In this document: in pieces, positions 59,715 through 64,000 of the stretch
Position numbering within the stretch: the first letter of the stretch is position 1
Layout of the letters: the number at the start of each line of letters is the position of its first letter
Source of the DNA: Jeotgalibacillus sp. R-1-5s-1
GTDB lineage: Bacteria; Bacillota; Bacilli; Bacillales; Jeotgalibacillaceae
Length of the DNA stretch: 64,000 bases
Assembly: GCF_004405105.1 (NCBI RefSeq)
Contig: NZ_SORW01000024.1
Location: forward strand, 1-64,000
Direction of reading: 5' to 3'
Program-made: the position numbers and the translations under genes
Notes under the pieces: generated by a model
The model's input: only the letters and a program-made list of their open reading frames with translations
Told to the model about the DNA's origin: nothing
Database searches by the model: none

Positions 59715-59769
59715 TCCCATACGAAATGTGGATAGAAATTGTGGATATGTGTATAACTTTTGTGGATAA
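59637..59769. other. DnaA-box-like cluster away from oriC
   Basis: TGTGGATAA at 59761-59769 is a perfect box; TGTGGATAG (59727), TGTGGATAT (59740), AGTGGATAA (59637) and TTGTCCACA (59655) differ by one base. Another pair, TTGTCCACATGTGGATT, lies near 59930. Such clusters outside oriC act as DnaA sinks or regulatory sites in B. subtilis. The region 59715-60362 has no gene. Confidence 0.6.
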
Positions 59770-59982
59770 CCTGTTTATAATGGGTGAATAACTGTGAGCC
59801 TCCATTCATTTTCTGTTCATCAAAATCCTTCCACTATGGACAAGAAAGCGCTTATATCAACGTTTTCCGAGCGCTCGCTCGACAAACCCGGTGCGAAATT
59901 AGCGAAAAATTAGGCTAATTTGTTGTCCACATGTGGATTAATTTGTTGTTTGGTTGAATGTTGTGGATGGTAGTATAAAACC

Positions 59983-60219
59983 GGGCCGGACTCATCCTAC
60001 GCTTTCCTTTGTCTAGCTGCGGCGACTAGCCCCTCGAGGTCATAAGTCCAAGATGAACGAGGGCGAAGGGCAGCCCTCGTTTCATCTTCACCTTATGCTT
60101 GTCGGGGCTGGACGAGTCGCCTCCGCTTTTCTATGGGCCGGGCGGTGAACCCCTTGTGCTTCGCACAAGGGGTTCACCTGTCCCTTTCCGCCATAGGAGT
60201 CTTCGGATGAGTCCGGCCC
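59983..60219. repeat. Modular stem-loop repeat element, copy 3
   Basis: The ends are exact 15-base inverted repeats (GGGCCGGACTCATCC, 59983-59997 with 60205-60219). The inner arm is a near-perfect 15-bp stem (AAGATGAACGAGGGC with GCCCTCGTTTCATCTT) and the right hairpin is perfect (GGTGAACCCCTTGTG with CACAAGGGGTTCACC). This is the best-preserved copy. Confidence 0.88.
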
Positions 60220-60300
60220 TTTGGGTTGATCTTAATTGGAACGAGGTTAAAAGAATAAAACTAAAGTCAAAAGCTTATGAACCGAGTTGTTTAGTTATAT

Positions 60301-60340
60301 AAAAAGGGATGTCCGCTAATGAGGCTGGACATCCCTTTTC
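60301..60340. terminator. Bidirectional terminator downstream of the peroxiredoxin-like gene
   Basis: AAAAGGGATGTCC pairs with GGACATCCCTTTT around a 12-base loop; it lies 22 bases after the end of the leftward gene. Confidence 0.85.
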
Positions 60341-60362
60341 ATTATTATTTTAATTCAGTCGA

Positions 60363-60857
60363 CTATTTCAGGTTTTTTTGAATGTAACGGATTGTTTTGC
60401 GTAGGGCTTCGGCATCCGGGCGGCCGAATGGTCCGCTTTGGCGGTGCTGGAACAGGACGTGTCCTTCTTCATCTAATATGAAGTAGCCTGGCTCGCCATG
60501 TTCTCCGTGGTCTTCGTAAGGTGCGTCTTCTCCGTGATAAAACACGCCATACGCATCAAATACTTCATGTTTTTCGTCAGATAGCACTGGGAATTTAAGT
60601 TCGTATTCCTGCTTAAAGGTCGATAAATTTTCGTTCGTGTCTGTTGAAATCGCTACAACGCTTACATTATTTTCAGTGAATTTAGAAAGATGATCGGAAT
60701 ACTCTTTTAAATCCTCCTGGCAGACCGGGCACCATGAGCCTCTGAAAAAGACGATCAGCTGCCAGCCGTTTCGTTCGTTTTCTAGAGAGTAAGTTTCACC
60801 AGTTGTAGATGTCAGTTCAAAATTCGGGGCTTTCTCGCCCAGTTTAAAAGTTTTCAT
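60363..60857 (-). CDS. Peroxiredoxin-like protein (AhpC/TSA or redoxin family)
   Basis: The ATG at 60857 after AGGAGG gives 164 residues; the upstream open frame runs through array I and is not coding. It has a thioredoxin fold with FFRGSWCPVCQEDLKEY (CxxC at about residues 44-47), where the first Cys could be the peroxidatic one, and GPFGRPDAEAL near the end. It probably reduces peroxides or disulfides in the cytosol (no signal peptide). Confidence 0.9.
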   Translation of the reverse strand: MKTFKLGEKAPNFELTSTTGETYSLENERNGWQLIVFFRGSWCPVCQEDLKEYSDHLSKFTENNVSVVAISTDTNENLSTFKQEYELKFPVLSDEKHEVFDAYGVFYHGEDAPYEDHGEHGEPGYFILDEEGHVLFQHRQSGPFGRPDAEALRKTIRYIQKNLK

Positions 60858-60951
60858 CGTGTAACGCCTCCTAAATTTGTCAGCATAGTGTGTGAATACC
60901 CTTTTACTGGATGCGTAAACAGATGGAGATGCCTGGATGTTTTTTGTGAAA

Positions 60952-61004
60952 GTGTCCAAATAAACTCTAAATATGTCCAAGTAACCCCGCAAAGTGACCA
61001 AGTC
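60952..61004. repeat. 21-base phased motif array I, three units
   Basis: Cores GTGTCCAAA, ATGTCCAAG and GTGACCAAG begin at 60952, 60973 and 60994, exactly 21 apart. The left flank GTTTTTTGTGAAA resembles that of array G, and the right end is a run of five C. It is a short member of the E/G family. Confidence 0.8.
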
Positions 61005-61068
61005 CCCCATCCTTTCACAAGCGAAGCGTCCAGCCTCCAGACTTTAGGTACCAAAAAGCACTCAGAGC

Positions 61069-61090
61069 CCCGGCGTGCGCCGGATTCTTT
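61069..61090 (+). other. GC-rich hairpin before array J
   Basis: CCGGC and GCCGG enclose GTGC and are followed by ATTCTTTCA. The sequence GCCCCGGC-TGCGCCGG is shared with the one before array G. Confidence 0.65.
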
Positions 61091-61096
61091 CAGAGA

Positions 61097-61212
61097 GTGG
61101 TTGAATAACCGCGAAGAGTGGTTAAATAACCTCAAAAAGTTGTCTAATCCTCATAAAAAGTAGTCAAATAACCAAAAGAGTTGTTAAATCCGCACGCAGA
61201 GTGGTCAAATCC
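61097..61212. repeat. 21-base phased motif array J, six units
   Basis: Cores of the type GTGGTTAAATAAC or GTTGTCTAAT begin at 61097, 61118, 61139, 61160, 61180 and 61201. Steps are 21 with one 20. The last unit ends in CCCC, then ACCTCCC. The core family is that of array D. With array I it fills the spacer 60858-61340. Confidence 0.88.
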
Positions 61213-61344
61213 CCACCTCCCTTTTATTCCTTAACACAACATTTTCAAATCTCATACAGCTTCTTCATATTCTCTTAATATTCCTCATTTAAAGTAAGTG
61301 GTGTGAACGACAAGTGAATAGCAGTCCGGTATGACTTAGGAGAA

Positions 61345-61400
61345 CCATAAAAACGAGAGACAGACGACATCGGCCTCTTTATGTTTTTATGGATTTTTTT
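61345..61400 (+). promoter_or_regulatory. Terminator-type leader of glpP (probable GlpP antitermination target)
   Basis: CCATAAAAAC (61345-61354) pairs perfectly with GTTTTTATGG (61383-61392) and is followed by ATTTTTTT, a complete terminator inside the 5' leader, 35 bases before the glpP start. In B. subtilis GlpP with glycerol-3-phosphate prevents termination in leaders of glp genes. A hairpin in front of glpP itself implies self-control. Confidence 0.65.
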
Positions 61401-61434
61401 ATGCTCAAATGCCGGGGAAAAGGAGTGGGCAAGT

Positions 61435-62010
61435 ATGTTTTTAGAAAGAGTGAAAGAATCTCAGGTGATCGCATCGATCAAGGAACCGAAGCAGCTTGAA
61501 GCCTTTATCGAGACGGATATTAAGGCAGCCTTTTTACTGTTAGGAAATGTCACGGTGATTAAACGATACGTTGATTTTTTAAAAGAGCATGACCGGGATG
61601 TGTTCTTACATATTGAGAAAATTCCGGGCATCAGCTATGACCGCGAGGGTTTAAAGTTTATTGCGCGGCATGTGAAGCCGACGGGGATTGTGACAACGAA
61701 GTCCTCTCTCGTCGCAGCAGCACAAAAGGAAGGTCTTATTGCGATTCAGCGTCTGTTTTTAATTGATTCAGATGCCTTGAAATATGGGCTAGAGAGTGCG
61801 GAAAATATTCGCCCGGATTTTCTTGAACTGATGCCGGGTGTGGTCCCGCACATGATTGAGCACGTCAAAAAGAAAACGGATATTCCGATTATTACAGGCG
61901 GGCTGATTCAAAACAGAAAGCAGATGATCAGAGCGGTGGAAAGAGGCGCAACGGCTGTATCAACCGGCCGTACGCATTTATGGAAGCCGCTGACGGAGGT
62001 GGTTCGATGA
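61435..62010 (+). CDS. glpP: Glycerol-3-phosphate-responsive antiterminator GlpP
   Basis: The ATG at 61435 after AAAAGGAG gives 191 residues; the upstream open frame crosses the leader terminator. The protein is a TIM-barrel-like RNA-binding regulator: FLHIEKIPGISYDREGLKFI (about 65-85), then PDFLELMPGVVPHMIEHV (about 138-155) and PIITGGLIQNRKQMIRAVERGATAVSTG (about 160-187). It senses glycerol-3-phosphate. Its stop overlaps ugpC, so it probably controls the uptake genes after it. Confidence 0.93.
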   Translation: MFLERVKESQVIASIKEPKQLEAFIETDIKAAFLLLGNVTVIKRYVDFLKEHDRDVFLHIEKIPGISYDREGLKFIARHVKPTGIVTTKSSLVAAAQKEGLIAIQRLFLIDSDALKYGLESAENIRPDFLELMPGVVPHMIEHVKKKTDIPIITGGLIQNRKQMIRAVERGATAVSTGRTHLWKPLTEVVR

Positions 62011-63122
62011 GAAAGGTTGAGCTGAAAGGATTAACGAAATCCTATGACGGAAAACAGGACGTGTTAAAAGCAATTGATGTCACGATTGAGCCGGGCGAAT
62101 TCTTCGTTCTCGTCGGGCCATCGGGCTGTGGGAAAAGTACGATGCTGCGGATGATCGCAGGGCTTGAATCCATCACAGCAGGAGAGCTTGCCTTAGATGG
62201 CAAACGCGCCAATGCCCTTTCGCCAAGTGATCGCGACCTGTCGATGGTATTTCAGAATTACGCCCTCTATCCGCATTTAACAGTGGAGCAGAATATCACA
62301 TTCGGACTTCACGTGAAAAAAATCTCTAAAAAAGAGCAAAAAGCGCGCTGTGAAGAGGTTTGCGCAATGCTTGGGCTCACCGATTATATGAAGCGCAAGC
62401 CAAAGGAACTCTCAGGCGGTCAGCGGCAGCGAGTTGCGTTAGCGCGTGCAGTCGTTACGCAGGCTCCGCTTTGCCTGATGGATGAGCCGTTATCAAACCT
62501 TGATGCGAAATTAAGAGCAAAAATGCGCTCAGAAATCCGCCAGCTTCAAAGAAAGCTCGGTATCACGATGATTTATGTCACGCACGATCAGACTGAGGCG
62601 ATGACGATGGCGGACCGGATGATGATTTTATCAGGTGGGGACGTACAGCAGATCGGCCGTCCGCTGGATGTGTACAACAATCCGGCGAACACCTTTGTCG
62701 CATCCTTTATCGGATCGCCGCCAATGAACTTAATTGAAGCTGAAATTTCCGATTCTGTATTGGTCGCAGATGGACACTGGATGACACCCATCACAGCTGA
62801 TATGAAAGCGAAGCTGCAGACGGATAAAGTCACGCTCGGTGTACGTCCGGAGCACATTTCACTGGCCAAAGACAGCGAGCCGGGCTTCCTTGTTCAGGTC
62901 GCAAACGTTGAGGTGCTTGGCACGGAAACGCTTGTTACATTCGATTTTGGCGAGGACACACAGTGGATCGCAAAATGGAACGGACAAAGCGATATCCAGC
63001 CTGGTGCACAAATCCGCATTGCAGTCGATGACCATCACTTAGCCCTGTATTCAACTGAAACAGGAGAGCGCATCTACTGTCAGGCGTCTGAACAGGCAGC
63101 TGAAAAGAAGGTGTCGTCATGA
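62007..63122 (+). CDS. ugpC: sn-Glycerol-3-phosphate-type ABC importer ATP-binding protein (UgpC)
   Basis: The ATG at 62007 after GGAGGTGG gives 371 residues. Walker A GPSGCGKST (about 37), signature LSGGQRQRVALARA (about 134) and Walker B LMDEPLSNLD (about 155) are intact; a C-terminal OB-like MalK/TOBE domain is at about 240-360. It drives carbohydrate or glycerol-phosphate uptake. The substrate is inferred from glpP upstream; the ATPase alone resembles MsmK/MalK too. Confidence 0.9.
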   Translation: MRKVELKGLTKSYDGKQDVLKAIDVTIEPGEFFVLVGPSGCGKSTMLRMIAGLESITAGELALDGKRANALSPSDRDLSMVFQNYALYPHLTVEQNITFGLHVKKISKKEQKARCEEVCAMLGLTDYMKRKPKELSGGQRQRVALARAVVTQAPLCLMDEPLSNLDAKLRAKMRSEIRQLQRKLGITMIYVTHDQTEAMTMADRMMILSGGDVQQIGRPLDVYNNPANTFVASFIGSPPMNLIEAEISDSVLVADGHWMTPITADMKAKLQTDKVTLGVRPEHISLAKDSEPGFLVQVANVEVLGTETLVTFDFGEDTQWIAKWNGQSDIQPGAQIRIAVDDHHLALYSTETGERIYCQASEQAAEKKVSS

Positions 63123-64000
63123 CTGTGATTCGACAGGAAGCGACAAGTGGATCGACAGGTGACTGGCACCTCGAACGTAAGCGCGCCTGGTCAAACTGGA
63201 TGACTGGCATGATGTTTCTGCTGCCATCGCTGATTTTGTTTGGTGTGTTTTTGTTTTACCCGATGGTCCGTACGGTGTATTTGAGTTTGTTTTTGACGGA
63301 TTCGCAAGGGGTTCCGGTGGTGTTTGTGGGCTGGGAGAATTTTGTGAATTTGTTTCAGTCGACGAGTTTTCAGCTGAGTGCGAAGGCGACGGCGCTGTTT
63401 GTTTTGTATACGGTGCCTGCAGGGATTGTGCTTGCAACGGCGCTTGCGATTTTGGCGAATCAGAAGCTGCGCGGCATCGGGCTGTTTCGCACGATGTTTT
63501 CAGCGACGATGGGTATGAGTGTGGCGGCGTCTTCTGTGATTTGGATGTTTTTATTTAACCCGTCGATCGGTTTATTTAACCGGATTTTGGCGGCGCTCAA
63601 TATTCCGGGTGTGCAGTGGCTGCTTGATCCGCAGTACGCACTGCTGTCTGTTTCTGTAGCGACGATCTGGATGAATACAGGCTTTGCGTTTCTCATCCTC
63701 CTTGGCGGGCTTCAGAATATTGATCAGTCCTTATATGAAAGTGCGCGGATTGCCGGGGTGAGCGAGTCTTATAAGCTTCGTAAAATAACGCTGCCGATGC
63801 TGTCACCAACGCTGTTTTTCGTGACGACCGTATCGCTGATCAACGCATTTCAGACGTTTGGACAGATTGATTTGTTAACGCGTGGCGGCCCGATGGAATC
63901 CACGAATGTCATTGTGTACTCCATTTATAAAGACGCGTTTATTAACTACAACGTAGGATCTGCGAGTGCGCAGGCTGTGCTATTGTTTGTAGCCGTACTG
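63119..64000 (+). CDS. ugpA: ABC importer permease UgpA-like (partial, runs off the window)
   Basis: The ATG at 63119 overlaps the ugpC stop (ATGA). The frame stays open for 294 codons to the end of the window. Five hydrophobic segments are visible, and YESARIAGVSESYKLRKITLP is the EAA loop (about residue 205) that docks on the ATPase. It is the first of two permeases expected in a Ugp-type importer. The C-terminus and the other permease and binding protein lie outside. Confidence 0.85.
   Translation, partial: MTVIRQEATSGSTGDWHLERKRAWSNWMTGMMFLLPSLILFGVFLFYPMVRTVYLSLFLTDSQGVPVVFVGWENFVNLFQSTSFQLSAKATALFVLYTVPAGIVLATALAILANQKLRGIGLFRTMFSATMGMSVAASSVIWMFLFNPSIGLFNRILAALNIPGVQWLLDPQYALLSVSVATIWMNTGFAFLILLGGLQNIDQSLYESARIAGVSESYKLRKITLPMLSPTLFFVTTVSLINAFQTFGQIDLLTRGGPMESTNVIVYSIYKDAFINYNVGSASAQAVLLFVAVL

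Noticed and set aside
60099-60302. 67-codon open frame at 60.1 kb
   Set aside because: It lies in stem-loop copy 3, ends in a terminator and has no ribosome site.
62305-62320. Second parS-like site (TTCACGTGAA) inside ugpC
   Set aside because: Only the central ten bases match the consensus; the outer bases differ.

Overview
The window is the replication-origin region of a spore-forming, moderately low-GC Bacillales bacterium. The gene order matches the Bacillus origin: gyrA, gyrB, remB, recF, yaaA, dnaN and dnaA on the minus strand, then rpmH, rnpA, yidC, jag, mnmE, mnmG, rsmG, noc, soj and spo0J on the plus strand. yyaC, walRKHIJ and noc also point to Bacillaceae or a close relative. A Jeotgalibacillus-like genus is my guess only; I cannot prove it from the sequence.

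Layout. 0.2-3.1 kb holds a complete sigY operon (ECF sigma factor, YxlC/D/E, ABC transporter YxlFG) with a candidate self-recognised promoter. 3.5-9.7 kb holds an HD-GYP-like protein with an altered HD motif, then gyrA, gyrB and remB. 9.7-14.6 kb holds recF, yaaA, dnaN, a bipartite oriC (DnaA boxes upstream of dnaA; DnaA boxes, DnaA-trios and an AT-rich stretch between dnaA and dnaN) and dnaA. 14.7-15.0 kb holds a 23-bp perfect inverted repeat and a 144-bp segment that folds into an exact four-way junction. 15.1-24.6 kb is the rpmH to spo0J cluster. 24.6-38.2 kb holds DUF554, yyaC, mscS, DUF951, ychF, rpsF-ssb-rpsR, a chemoreceptor, yybS, gdpP, rplI and the replicative helicase. 38.2-41.9 kb is an AT-richer island bounded by long inverted repeats, with a beta-lactamase-fold gene and a frameshifted transposase-like gene. 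42.6-49.1 kb holds purA, an RsbR/STAS protein, a YitT protein, a potassium channel, three tRNAs and an M23 peptidase. 50.0-59.7 kb holds walRKHIJ, a membrane protein with a ResA-like redoxin, a GNAT enzyme, an HtrA-type protease and a CxxH/CxxC protein; rlmH, usually next, is absent. 60.4-64.0 kb holds a peroxiredoxin-like protein and a glpP-ugpC-ugpA operon cut by the window end.

Most unusual feature. At least ten intergenic arrays are built from a short core (about 8-11 bases) repeated every 21 bases, with variable bases between cores. Core sequence differs by family: GTG(A/T)CCAAG, GTTGTCAAATA, TTCGTNAG, TGTATCGTTTC, TGTYGAT and GAAGGAAT. Most arrays have six units; three have nine units with one 30-base step in the middle. 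Because 21 and 30 bases are about 2 and 3 helical turns, cores tend to stay on one face of the DNA. Several arrays have a C-run at the right end, and two follow a nearly identical GC-rich hairpin plus T-run. I know of no described family with this structure.

A second repeat family is a modular stem-loop element of about 170-300 bp in three full copies and one inverted half copy. Some copies have their own private terminal inverted repeats, and one is framed by a 14-bp direct repeat.

How the genes work together. The origin carries DnaA, its boxes and unwinding element, the sliding clamp and gyrase. Soj, Spo0J and Noc are encoded beside it, and the sequence also holds their likely DNA sites: a perfect parS inside walK, a perfect Noc site inside soj and another in a 28-bp palindrome upstream of walR. 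Further right come cell-wall control (WalRK), c-di-AMP turnover (GdpP), purine synthesis with a PurR-type box pair, and glycerol-3-phosphate uptake with a GlpP-type terminator leader.
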